Shown: piece by piece, positions 42,400 to 50,740 of the stretch
Layout: each line of letters opens with the position of its first letter
How positions within the stretch are numbered: the stretch's first letter is position 1
Source of the DNA: Streptomyces cylindrosporus
GTDB lineage: Bacteria > Actinomycetota > Actinomycetes > Streptomycetales > Streptomycetaceae
Length of the DNA stretch: 64,000 nt
Assembly: GCF_022698165.1 (NCBI RefSeq)
Contig: NZ_JALDAY010000013.1
Span: 310,001-374,000, forward strand
Direction: 5' to 3'
Notes under the pieces: model-generated
Told to the model about the DNA's origin: nothing
The model's input: the letters and a program-made list of their open reading frames with translations, nothing else
Database searches by the model: none
Position numbers and translations under genes: made by a program

Positions 42400-42747
42400 T
42401 CAGGACGGGGCCTGTCGTTGGGTGGCTCCGGGGAAGGCGTCGACCGCTGCCCTGACCGCGGCCAGCCGCGGGTGGCCCGGGCCGCTGAACAGGTGGACGT
42501 GCAGGGACGGGCCGCCGGTGAGTTCCGCCAGATCCCGTACCCGCAGCACCTCGGCGACCTGCAGGATCATCTCAAGTTTCGGAGTCCCCAGCCGCCCCGT
42601 CTCCACGCCCTTGACCCACGATGCGGACTTGCCGACCAGCCCGCCCAACTGCTCCCGCGTCATGCCCTTACGGGTACGCAGAATCTGCAGGCGCTGGCCG
42701 AACACCAACGGGTGGGCGTAGGGATCCGGGGAAGCATCGTCCGACAT
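42400..42747 (-). CDS. XRE-family HTH protein, probably truncated
   Basis: The 115-residue product has an XRE HTH (residues 17-70: FGQRLQILRTRKGMTREQLG, SASWVKGVETGRL) and the beginning of the linker found in longer Streptomyces HTH/TPR regulators (GPGHPRLAAVRAAVDAFPG). It then stops, where longer relatives continue with a large helical domain. The following fragment suggests a deletion removed that domain. It might still bind DNA. Confidence 0.65.
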   Translation of the reverse strand: MSDDASPDPYAHPLVFGQRLQILRTRKGMTREQLGGLVGKSASWVKGVETGRLGTPKLEMILQVAEVLRVRDLAELTGGPSLHVHLFSGPGHPRLAAVRAAVDAFPGATQRQAPS

Positions 42748-42833
42748 CAGCTCTGCCCCTCCTCGCAGCTAGACCAGGCTTGTGTGGAGATCGCCACTGC
42801 TGGCGCGCGTGCGCACCGGTACGCTGCCGGGCT

Positions 42834-43052
42834 ATGCGATCCCGCATTGTGGAGATCATCCGATGGCAGAGCCCCCTGCCCCAGCAGGAGGCGACGAAAT
42901 GCAGCGCGCACGGCCGGCAGGGCTGCTCACGTGACCTGGTGGCGGACGTCTACCTGGCCGATGCGGGCAGTGCCCGCATCCATTGGACCGTGTGCCAGCA
43001 CTGGCTTGACCACGAGCCGGATGTGGCGCACTACGACGCCGGTCACGCCTGA
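42834..43052 (+). CDS. Small Cys/His-containing protein, 72 aa
   Basis: Reads MRSRIVEIIRWQSPLPQQEA, CSAHGRQGCSRDLVADVYLA and CQHWLDHEPDVAHYDAGH. Three Cys and several His could bind a metal. It diverges from the HTH gene at 42747. No family recognised. Confidence 0.45.
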   Translation: MRSRIVEIIRWQSPLPQQEATKCSAHGRQGCSRDLVADVYLADAGSARIHWTVCQHWLDHEPDVAHYDAGHA

Positions 43053-43612
43053 GCGAGTGAGTGGCCCGCGGGGTGATGCCTGGTCCCGGGCCCTACCACG
43101 CCGGCTGAGGATGGTTTCGCCGGTGAGCCTGCGGCCCACGAGGCCGATCACTCCCGCATGCGTCGACCACGGCCTCGGCACGCTGCCGGTGCCTTTCGCA
43201 GTCACGGGTGAGGCCGCGGTGGCGCATGAACCGGGCGAAGCCGCCCCCGATGGCCAGGTGCGCCGCGTGCTGACGATGCTCGCAGCGGGAAGGGGCGAAC
43301 CAACTGGGCTGGCTGCAAGGGGCGTTGGGTGTGATCCACGCCGCCCGGTGTCGTCGTGCCATAGCAGAGTTCCGGCAACGCCGCCGTGATATCGCGGCGA
43401 TTGGGCCGCTGTCGGGCATCGTCCGGTTCACTGACATCGGCAGGCGCAGTGGACAGGCGAGCCGACATGTCGCCGATCCCTGTTGCGATCCGTGAACCAC
43501 GACCTGGACTCCTGCCTCCAACCGTTCGCCCGCGAACGCCCCGGCATTCGCCTGACCCTTCCCAGCAGTGCCTGAGCTTTGCTGTCGGCGTGAACTCAGT
43601 TCTGACCGCTTC
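43053..43612. other. Region of gene remnants
   Basis: No intact gene. The + strand near 43300-43570 has coding-like stretches without starts (WLQGALGVIHAARCRRAIAE, VNHDLDSCLQPFARERPGIR) in changing frames, probably relics. Confidence 0.35.
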
Positions 43613-43834
43613 ATGGTCGAACTGAGCAACACCCGTCGCCGGTTCGACCTCTGTCACGAAAGTGTCGAACCAGTGGATGTGTTGATCTTGTGGATCCTGG
43701 CTGCGGCAAGCGTTGTGAGTGTCGCGCTGTTCACCGTGCGCAGCCTCCTAGACCAGCTCCCTGACGTCTTCGAGGCCTGGCACCGGGTCAGGCGCGCGAT
43801 TCATGACCGGTCCGATGATGATCGACGTTGCTGA
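43613..43834 (+). CDS. Small single-TM protein, 73 aa
   Basis: From ATG 43613: MVELSNTRRRFDLCHESVEP, then a TM segment (VDVLILWILAAASVVSVALF) and a charged cytoplasmic end (FEAWHRVRRAIHDRSDDD). Function unknown. Confidence 0.5.
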   Translation: MVELSNTRRRFDLCHESVEPVDVLILWILAAASVVSVALFTVRSLLDQLPDVFEAWHRVRRAIHDRSDDDRRC

Positions 43835-44030
43835 GACTCTCGGGACCTTCCTGCTGCGCGCGAGACAGGCACAGCGCGAGCCCGGCGGCGGGGGAGCGCG
43901 GCCGGGCTGGGACGGGGATCATCCGGGGCAGGGGCTGGTGGGGGCGCCGGTTTGGTGTGGAGTGCCCCCGGGCGGGGTTGAGTTGCGTGGGTCGTCAGGT
44001 TACGGGCGGCCGTGTCGCCGCTTGCGCCGC

Positions 44031-44642
44031 CTATGCCGTTGAGGTGGTGTCTTGGTCGGGTGGGGCGGTGTCGATGCCGAGGGTGTGGCGCATCTGCTGC
44101 TGCATCAGGGCCAGTTGGTGCCATGACTCGTCGATGCCGGCGGCGAAGGCATCCAGTTCCTCCTGGTCGTGCGGTGTGGCCGCGGTGATGCGTTGGAGCT
44201 GTCCGTAGCCGGCGTTGAGCCGGTGCCCGGCGGCGGTGGCGGCCGCCAGCACCGCATCGGGGACCACCATTTCGGCCTGCGCGAAGCTGTCGCGCTGCGC
44301 GAGGCGGCAGGCTTCGAGCTGCTGGAGGCACGGCTCGATGCCGGTGCCCGCGCGCAGCGCGTGCAGGAGGTTGACCTGGGCGGTGAGGTACTGCCGTGAG
44401 GCGGTGTTGAGCGCGATGTAGCAAGAGCGCCGCAGATCGACCAGCGCCTGCGCCTTTTGTTCGGCGCGCTCGGCCTGCAGGACTTCCTGCGCGTGCCGGC
44501 GCTCCTCGCGCCGCACGGCATCGGCTGCCTCCAGCTCCATCTGCTTGGTCCGGTCGGCCCGCTGCTGCGTCAAAAGTGCCGCGCCGAGCGTGCCGACTAC
44601 CCCCACCACGGCCGTGAAGACCGCGGACCACTGCCCACTCAT
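44031..44642 (-). CDS. Membrane-anchored coiled-coil protein, 203 aa
   Basis: From ATG 44642: a short TM segment (WSAVFTAVVGVVGTLGAALLT), a long charged coiled coil (QQRADRTKQMELEAADAVRREERRHAQ...) and a helical domain (LRRSCYIALNTASRQYLTAQVNLLHAL). This is the fourth protein of this build in the window (see 15365, 19501, 23827). Function unknown. Confidence 0.65.
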   Translation of the reverse strand: MSGQWSAVFTAVVGVVGTLGAALLTQQRADRTKQMELEAADAVRREERRHAQEVLQAERAEQKAQALVDLRRSCYIALNTASRQYLTAQVNLLHALRAGTGIEPCLQQLEACRLAQRDSFAQAEMVVPDAVLAAATAAGHRLNAGYGQLQRITAATPHDQEELDAFAAGIDESWHQLALMQQQMRHTLGIDTAPPDQDTTSTA

Positions 44643-44981
44643 GGATGCGCCCGCCCTTCTCCTACCCCTGCTGGCCCGTCCCCGCCCGATCATGCCGGAG
44701 CGTAGCCGGGCGATGGATGAGCTGGCACGGCGCCGCAACCGCGCCGGGTAACGCGGCCCGCCAGCTGCGCGGCGTTGCGCCGCGAGGCCGGCGCCGGCCC
44801 GCACGGGCGTCGGAGTCGGCCTGTCCGGCGCGAGGGGGCCCGCTGCTGGTCGCTTGCGGCAGCGTGTTCGCTGCTGTCGGTCGCCTCCTGCTGCCCGGCG
44901 TGGTGCTCGAGGCGGTGGTGGTGGGGATCTTTGGATTCGGCTCTGTCGGTGTCGGGGGGGGGTATGTGATCCCGTCGGCCG
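44643..44981. other. Region without a convincing gene
   Basis: Open frames exist on both strands but lack codon or motif support. The + strand has a hydrophobic stretch (VLEAVVVGIFGFGSVGVGGG) that may be chance. Confidence 0.35.
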
Positions 44982-45407
44982 TCAGGAGGGGAACGGTGGC
45001 CAGGGATGTCCGTGGGGGTCGGTTTTTCTGGGCCGGCCGGCCGACAGGTAGTCGTGATACTCGTCCTGGGCCAGGCCGGCGTTGACCCACTTTCCGCGCA
45101 CTGCTCCGGTGGCCTCCTCGGCGGTTTCGAGGGCGGCGTGCGGGTCGTCGCGGGTCGCGAGGAGGAGGCCGAACTCCTCTTCCTCGTTGTCCGGGTCAAG
45201 GGGAGGGAACTCGACCAGGTCTGCGAAGGTTTCGTGGCCTACGTCTTCCAGGGTGTGCAGGAAGATCTCGTAGTGGGTGCTGACCGGTACGACCTCGACA
45301 TAGCGGACGCCGGGGTGCTCGGGCGAGCCCGCAGGACCAAGGAACTGCTCGATGGCCCGGCCTCGTCTCAGGGCCCCGAGGGCGAAGGGTTCTGCCAGAT
45401 AGCGCAC
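44982..45407 (-). CDS. Hypothetical acidic protein, 141 aa
   Basis: Soluble and acidic: RYVEVVPVSTHYEIFLHTLE, a DPDNEEEEFGLLLATRDDPH segment and a basic/Pro-rich end. The overall look (small acidic, mixed alpha/beta) resembles Streptomyces immunity-type or uncharacterised cargo proteins, but no family is recognised. Confidence 0.55.
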   Translation of the reverse strand: MRYLAEPFALGALRRGRAIEQFLGPAGSPEHPGVRYVEVVPVSTHYEIFLHTLEDVGHETFADLVEFPPLDPDNEEEEFGLLLATRDDPHAALETAEEATGAVRGKWVNAGLAQDEYHDYLSAGRPRKTDPHGHPWPPFPS

Positions 45408-45660
45408 GTGAAAAGCGTAGAGGGCAGAGCGGGAGCGTTGGCATGACGTCTCGTGGCCGGGTGAGGATCCGGATGCGGCAGAGCCGGACGGACGCCCGGC
45501 CGTATAGGGCCCGCGTGGGAGTTGTCACCCGGTTGACGTGGCCTTCCACCATCCAGGCAGGATTTGCGTGAAGCGTGACGGAGCATCATCTGCCGGGCAT
45601 CGGCACCCTTCCATTCCGGCTCCCGGACTCCTGTCAGCAGCGTCGTCTCTGTCTCGCGCC

Positions 45661-45990
45661 ATGGGCTACGACATCCACATCACCCGGCGTCAAGACCGGT
45701 GGGACGAGGACGGATCGGAGATTGCCGCGCACGAATGGCAGGCAGTCGTGGAGAGCGATGCCGACCTGTCCATGATTCCAGCACCGCCTGGATGGAGCGG
45801 GCCCTCGCAGTGGTCTGCAGTGCTGACCACACATCCTGACGAAGAACGGCTTGGCACCGCCTTGCACGGGGCGTCGGGAGAGATCGGCGCCAAGAACCCG
45901 AGCGACATTCTGATCGCGAAGATGCGCCAGGCCGCGAAAGCTCTCAACGCGCGGCTCCAGGGAGACGACGGCGAGTACTACGACCAGTGA
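45661..45990 (+). CDS. Hypothetical protein, 109 aa
   Basis: MGYDIHITRRQDRWDEDGSE then WQAVVESDADLSMIPAPPG. The MGYDI/LHITR start with a following Asp/Glu-rich domain is common in small uncharacterised bacterial proteins. Ends with an acidic DDGEYYDQ tail. Function unknown. Confidence 0.6.
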   Translation: MGYDIHITRRQDRWDEDGSEIAAHEWQAVVESDADLSMIPAPPGWSGPSQWSAVLTTHPDEERLGTALHGASGEIGAKNPSDILIAKMRQAAKALNARLQGDDGEYYDQ

Positions 45991-46205
45991 CATCCGGACC
46001 AGGTCACAGCCCGTGGACCGTTCCCGGCAACCGTGCTTGAACCAGGTGATCAGACCGCCTGCGGGAGCTTCGCATGTCCGCCTTCGTGCGGCGGGGCGGC
46101 GAGGCCGTCACCGTTGCCGCGAGGGCGAGTGGCAACCGGACGGCGGTGACGGCCCGCGGGCGCAGCCCGCGCTGCGCTTTGGGGTGGGGGCTTCGCAGGG
46201 TTGGC

Positions 46206-46216
46206 ACCTACTAGGT
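46206..46216. promoter_or_regulatory. Toxin-antitoxin operator/-10 overlap
   Basis: ACCTA-C-TAGGT is a short palindrome that overlaps a likely -10 (TAGGTA) a few bases before the antitoxin start. Binding there by the antitoxin would block transcription. The first ATG is so close to the -10 that the message may be nearly leaderless. Confidence 0.4.
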
Positions 46217-46228
46217 ACCATGGGGTGT

Positions 46229-46465
46229 ATGCCATCACTGAACGTGTCTTTCACTGACGAGGAACTCGAGGGTGTGCGCGCGGCGGCTGCGGCGGACGGC
46301 AAGAGCCTCAAGCAGTACCTGCACGACCTGGGTGTGCGGGAGATGCAGCGCAAGCAGTTCGTTGCCGGCGCGCGCGGGTGGGCGGAGCGGCTGCGTGAGG
46401 AGTTCGACGCGGCGTTTCCCGACGAGGTGCCGCCCTCCGCGCGGCGCGGCGGGGCCGCCGCCTGA
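46229..46465 (+). CDS. Antitoxin of Fic/Doc-type pair
   Basis: A 78-residue protein: PSLNVSFTDEELEGVRAAAA ADGKSLKQYLHDLGVREM is a ribbon-helix-helix-like N-terminus, and RLREEFDAAFPDEVPP is the flexible, acidic toxin-binding part. Its stop overlaps the toxin ATG (TGATG). An in-frame ATG nine bases upstream is also possible. A C-terminal relic of a second copy lies at 60546. Confidence 0.7.
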   Translation: MPSLNVSFTDEELEGVRAAAAADGKSLKQYLHDLGVREMQRKQFVAGARGWAERLREEFDAAFPDEVPPSARRGGAAA

Positions 46466-46842
46466 TGCACCTGTACGTCGATGTCGCCTGGCTCCTCGAT
46501 GTCCAGGAGGCCGCCCTGACGGAGGAGGACATGAGTGTCTCGGACTACTCCGCGCTCGTGGCGGCCGTGGCCCGGCACAAGACGAGGCTGCCGACGCTGG
46601 CCGCGGCAGACCCGGACGCTGCCTGGCGGGCGGCCGCGCTGATGCACACCATCGTGCGCCTGGAGCCGCTGCCGCACCGCAACAGCCTGTACGCGGCGTT
46701 CATCGCCGCGCAGTACATGGACCAGTGCGGTGAGGGCATCGACCCTCCCTACGGTGCCCTGTCCGATCTCGTGCGCAAGATCCGCGACACCCGCCTCGGC
46801 GTGCTTGCCGTCGCCGACCAGCTGCGGTCCTGGAAGCTCTGA
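46465..46842 (+). CDS. Fic/Doc-type toxin
   Basis: The 125-residue protein reads LYVDVAWLLDVQEAALTEED, DYSALVAAVARHKTRLP, AWRAAALMHTIVRLEPLPHRNSLYAAFIA, YGALSDLVRKIRDTRLGVLA. Streptomyces proteins of this type are annotated as fic-family toxins (Doc-like). The core Fic loop HPFxxGNKR is strongly altered here (LPHRNS), so the AMPylation or phosphotransfer activity cannot be assumed. Doc acts by modifying EF-Tu; whether this one does is unknown. The toxin is duplicated at 60597. Confidence 0.65.
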   Translation: MHLYVDVAWLLDVQEAALTEEDMSVSDYSALVAAVARHKTRLPTLAAADPDAAWRAAALMHTIVRLEPLPHRNSLYAAFIAAQYMDQCGEGIDPPYGALSDLVRKIRDTRLGVLAVADQLRSWKL

Positions 46843-47175
46843 CCCACGAGGCCCATCCGCGACCGGCTGGACAGCCTCCAAAGGCAGTTCGCCGAGTGCA
46901 CGGTTGTCTACGGCGCAAGCAGCCTGAGGCGCGCCCTCGCATGGGATTTTGTCGGCCTTCACGAAGGGTCCCGGCCCTATGCCGAGAAGACCTGTGCAGC
47001 CCTTCACGCGCTGGTGGACCAGCAACTGCAACCACTGAACCGTGTAGAACCACGGGCCTATGAACATCCGGAAGGGCATTCCCGTCACTGACGCCTCACG
47101 AGGCCTACGACGAATGCCGCGCCGACTACGGCGAGGAGGCCATGAACCTGGTGGAGGTGCTGGCTGGCCACGCCC
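46843..47175 (+). pseudogene. Two adjoining gene fragments without starts
   Basis: Directly after the toxin stop and in its frame, IRDRLDSLQRQFAECTVVYG, LRRALAWDFVGLHEG and ALHALVDQQLQPL read coding to a stop at 47091. Then in another frame comes PHEAYDECRADYGEEAMNLV EVLAGHAPDERV. Neither has a plausible start, so both are probably relics. Confidence 0.4.
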
Positions 47176-47209
47176 CGGACGAGAGGGTGGACGCGTCACT
47201 TCCTCCCTC

Positions 47210-47419
47210 GTGCGCTGGGAGATCGACCTGGAGGCCGGCGATTCTGTCGGGGCCGCCCGCAAGGCTCTCGCTATCCAGCGCGATCCCGGCTCATGGGCCA
47301 CGGTGTTTACTGTGCAGGGCGAGCACCAGGGCGCGGCCCGGGTGGCGACCGTCGACCTTGACCCCGAGGGACTCGACCTTTCCGGCACCGGGACGCCCGA
47401 GGTCGAGCTGACCGGCTGA
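47210..47419 (+). CDS. Small protein, 69 aa
   Basis: From GTG 47210: VRWEIDLEAGDSVGAARKAL, AIQRDPGSWATVFTVQGEHQ, then VATVDLDPEGLDL. The WEIDLEA...AARKAL..QRDP.S.ATVF pattern is that of a frequent small Streptomyces protein. No ribosome-binding site is visible, so it could be a truncated gene. Confidence 0.45.
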   Translation: MRWEIDLEAGDSVGAARKALAIQRDPGSWATVFTVQGEHQGAARVATVDLDPEGLDLSGTGTPEVELTG

Positions 47420-47448
47420 TCCCCGCGAGCCGTCCGCCCGCCCGCGCT

Positions 47449-47612
47449 GGGAGACATGGTCAAACTCCCAGGTCAGAACGTGTGATTGCTGACCTTGAGG
47501 AAACCCGGCGACCCCGACCCGACCACCGATCACGAACCCCCGACCACGGTCACGATGGGGACACGAAGTCCGTGGTCGGGGTCATGGTCGGCCCGACCAC
47601 AGGCCCGGCCAT
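47449..47612. repeat. Long direct repeat, copy B
   Basis: Counterpart of 11430-11590, about 36 kb away in the same orientation. Here the reverse-strand transfer gene keeps only its ribosome-binding site and first codons (ATGTCTCCC) before unrelated sequence. The inverted GTGGTCGG/CCGACCAC pair and the GATGGGGACACGAAG block are conserved. Confidence 0.8.
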
Positions 47613-47713
47613 GGGTCCCACGCAGGGCAGCCGGTGTTCACCGCGGCACCCGCCCACTCCCCGGCGGCGACGGCGCGCACCCGCTTGCCGCGCAGCGGCA
47701 CAACGAGCGTGAG

Positions 47714-47917
47714 TGCGCACAAGGACACCGCCAGACCCGCGAGGGCGGTCTGCGCACCCGGAAACCCGGCTGTGCGCACGACGACGTCGGGCACCTGCGG
47801 CTGTACTGCGCAATCGCTGAACACACCCCGACTGCGCACGAGCCTCGCCCGGTTGCGCAGCCCCCAGCGCGCAACGCCGGCCGAGGCTGCGCAATCGGGC
47901 TACGCCACCACTGCGCA
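47714..47917. repeat. TGCGCA hexamer cluster, copy B
   Basis: Eight TGCGCA hexamers at 47714, 47751, 47773, 47807, 47833, 47854, 47888 and 47912, the same number and spread as in copy A although the sequence between them differs. Conservation of the hexamers but not of the spacers points to protein binding sites. Confidence 0.7.
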
Positions 47918-48286
47918 CCGCGCCGGGGGCATGGTCGGCCCGCCCGTGACCCCGATCTGCCCCTTCGGGTGACGCCAACCGCCCCCTACACGCGGCTGAC
48001 GGCCGGATCCGCTCCAGGGCCTGGAAGAAAGACGGTCCTCACGCAGCCGGCCCGGTGGCGTGTCCAGCGAGTCGACGGTGGGGGAGCGGCCCCCACCTGG
48101 GCTCCCGGGCGCTCGCTGGCCCGGGCGGTGAGCCGGAACAGCCCGCCACGCCACCGCCGTTGGCCGGGCCCGGGTGTGAGCGGACCGCATCGTCCACCCG
48201 TGGCCTGTCCGCGTGCACGCTGTCTGTACGCAGCCTGGGGGAGTTGGGAACATGAGCAGACAACCGGGCAGGTGGGGAGCGGTGTC
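47918..48286. other. Non-coding region before the DUF262 gene
   Basis: No gene seen. It includes a GTGAGCGGACCGCAT segment similar to GTGAGCTGACCGCAT near 12012, so homology with locus A extends over most of this intergenic region. The promoter of the DUF262 gene should lie here. Confidence 0.45.
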
Positions 48287-50500
48287 ATGGGTTCGGACGA
48301 GATCAGGTCCCAGGGCTTCAGCCTGAAGGAACTGTTCCGTGACGTGACCTACGAGATCGACTACTACCAGCGCGAATACACCTGGGGCGAGGACGAAGTC
48401 CGCACGCTGCTGCGGGATCTGTGCGGTTCGTTCAGGAACTGGTCCACCAACCCGTCCTACCTGCGCCGGCCGCACACCGCACCGCAGTACTTCCTGGGGC
48501 CGTTCGTCTACTACGAGCCCTCCAAAAACCGGCGCTACCTCGTCGACGGGCAGCAGCGCTTCGTCACGTTGCATCTGCTCTTTCTGCACCTGCGGCTGGC
48601 GGCACAGGAGCGGGGGGACATCCGGGCCGTCGACCGGCTCAACCGGGTGATCACGACAGACGGGGAGCACTTCTCGCTCGGCATCACCGATCACGAACCC
48701 GTCCTGCGCGCGGTCGCCGACGCCCGCACCTACGAAACAGGCGTGGGGGATTCGCTCTCCCGCCGCAATCTGTGGGCGCGCAGCCGGCAGGTCGAATCCC
48801 AGCTCGCGGAAGAACTCGACGCAGAAAACCTGACCCGGTTCACCGAGTGGCTGCTGGACCGGGTGGTCCTGGTCGGGATCCGCGCGGCCAGTGCCGACCA
48901 CGGCTACCGGATGTTCGAGACGATGAACGACCGCGGCGCCCGCCTGACCGCTGTGGACCTCCTCAAGAGCCACCTGCTCTCCCACGTTGGAGCCAACGAG
49001 GACCAGCTGAACACCCAATGGCAGGAGATGCTGCGGGAACTGGCCACCGACCGGGAGGACCCCGCAGCCGCATCCCGCTTCATCAAAGCCTTCCTGCTGG
49101 CCCGCTGCGCACGCGAGGCCCAGGACGAGGACCGCCGGCAGATCGACAGCAACCTCAACGTATGGGTCCGCCAGAACGCCGTCCACCTGCACCTGGTGCC
49201 CGAACGCCCCGACAACTTCCTGCGCTTCGTGCAGGACCTGCTGAAGTCGGCCAGGCTGTTTAGGCCCTTCCTCGCCGCCGGCCGCGCACTCAAGACAGGC
49301 GACGACCGCCTGGAGACGGTGCTGTTCAACGAACGCAACGGCCTGAGCTGCCAGGCCGTCGCCATCCTCGCCGCCATCGGCCCCGACGACCGGCCCTCCG
49401 ACGCCAAGGACAAAGGCCGCCTCGTCGCCGACTACATGGACCGCTGGTACGCCCTGAGGGTCCTGCAGGACCTGCCCGTGCAGTCAGCCGACGCCGACAC
49501 CCTGGCCCACGACACCCTCGTGCCCCTCCTGCGCAGGTGCCGCACCGTGGCCGACGTCGCCGCCGCGCTCGGCGACCTCGTCACCCAGGACGCGGGCTCG
49601 ATCCGCGATGCGATCACGCTCGGACTGCGCGGCAACAACGCCCACCAGATCCGCTACCTGCTGGCCCGGGCCACCGCCTACGTCGAAGAGGCCTGCCAGC
49701 GTCCCCACGACGTGCTCGCCTACCTCGACCGGGACCGGTTCCACATCGAGCACCTGTGGGCCAACCACCACCACCGCGTGAAAGAGGAAATCTCCGACCC
49801 TGTCGTCTTCCGCAGCCGCCGCAACCAACTGGGCGGCCTGGGCCTGCTCATGGGCCGTGAGAACTCATCCATCAACGACCTGCCCCTGCACGACAAGGCC
49901 GCCTACTACGCCCGCAGCAACATCCTGCTGGGCATCATCGCCCCCGGCTACGACCAACGAAACCCCCTGCTGCGCGAGTTCATCAAAACCCACAAGCTCG
50001 ACAAGGTCCTCAGACCGTTCGGTCCCCGGGAGACCATGACCTCCGTCATCCAGACCCGCCAGGACCTGTATCTGAGCCTGTTCGAACACATCTGGAACCC
50101 CGAGCGTCTCGGCCTGCCCGTCACCGCTCCCAGCGAGCCAAGCGACAGCGACGAACCGCCTGCGCAGACCCGCGCGGCCACCGCACAGCGCAGGCCGGCC
50201 GCGGGGCGCCGCCGCACGGATGTCGCCCGCATGGTCGCAGCCCACGTCCTCGCGGCCGGCACACGGATCGTGCTCACCTACCGCTCCACCGATCACTGGG
50301 CCACCATCGACGAAGACGGCGGGATCGTTCTCGCTGCGACCGGAGGCACCCCCTACGGCCGGGTCGACGAAGCCGGCGCTGTCGCCCGCGGCACCAAAAC
50401 CTGCCAAGGCATGAACGAATGGCACATCGAAGACGAAGCAGGAGTCCGTATCAGCCTGCGCACCCTGCGTGATCGCGCGGTGGCCTCCGGCGCTCTGTAA
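48287..50500 (+). CDS. DUF262-HNH-RAMA protein, probable modification-dependent restriction
   Basis: The 737-residue protein begins with a DUF262 (GmrS-like, ParB-fold) domain: IDYYQREYTW (24-33), YLVDGQQR (84-91), HGYRMFETMNDRGARLTAVD. The second half has a DUF1524-type HNH nuclease centre (DRFHIEHLWANHHH, His486) with later RRNQLGGLGLLMGREN...INDLP. The C-terminus from about 640 (ARMVAAHVLAAGTRIVLTYR, ATIDEDGGIVL, YGRVDEAGAVARG, GMNEWHIED) is a RAMA-like domain, thought to read modified DNA. GmrSD-type enzymes cut modified DNA using NTP. The three-domain fusion suggests a single-protein type IV system. GGGGAG lies before the ATG. Confidence 0.8.
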   Translation: MGSDEIRSQGFSLKELFRDVTYEIDYYQREYTWGEDEVRTLLRDLCGSFRNWSTNPSYLRRPHTAPQYFLGPFVYYEPSKNRRYLVDGQQRFVTLHLLFLHLRLAAQERGDIRAVDRLNRVITTDGEHFSLGITDHEPVLRAVADARTYETGVGDSLSRRNLWARSRQVESQLAEELDAENLTRFTEWLLDRVVLVGIRAASADHGYRMFETMNDRGARLTAVDLLKSHLLSHVGANEDQLNTQWQEMLRELATDREDPAAASRFIKAFLLARCAREAQDEDRRQIDSNLNVWVRQNAVHLHLVPERPDNFLRFVQDLLKSARLFRPFLAAGRALKTGDDRLETVLFNERNGLSCQAVAILAAIGPDDRPSDAKDKGRLVADYMDRWYALRVLQDLPVQSADADTLAHDTLVPLLRRCRTVADVAAALGDLVTQDAGSIRDAITLGLRGNNAHQIRYLLARATAYVEEACQRPHDVLAYLDRDRFHIEHLWANHHHRVKEEISDPVVFRSRRNQLGGLGLLMGRENSSINDLPLHDKAAYYARSNILLGIIAPGYDQRNPLLREFIKTHKLDKVLRPFGPRETMTSVIQTRQDLYLSLFEHIWNPERLGLPVTAPSEPSDSDEPPAQTRAATAQRRPAAGRRRTDVARMVAAHVLAAGTRIVLTYRSTDHWATIDEDGGIVLAATGGTPYGRVDEAGAVARGTKTCQGMNEWHIEDEAGVRISLRTLRDRAVASGAL

Positions 50501-50740
50501 CCCCCAATCCGGCAGCCGCCCCAGGCCCGCCGCGCAACGCCCCCGCCCACTGCTCAAGCGCACGGCGGCGGGCCGACAGCGACGCTCGGGATCTGCCGGC
50601 GGCCATCAGGACCTTCCCACCCGCCCGCCGGCTCGGCGCAGGCCGCGGGCGGGGCCGGCCCGTTCGTGACGGGTCCCTCCCGCCGGTACCGAATCCCGGC
50701 TGCGGTCCCCTCCTTGCTGGATGGGCATTGATGGACCTGC

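Noticed and set aside
46108..47463. 451-residue reverse-strand ORF, and the similar one at 60015-61466
   Set aside because: Both are antisense to the duplicated toxin genes; their similarity to each other only reflects the duplication. Only the N-terminal codons of the first are real transfer-gene remnant and the C-terminal part of the second is the DUF6283-like gene.
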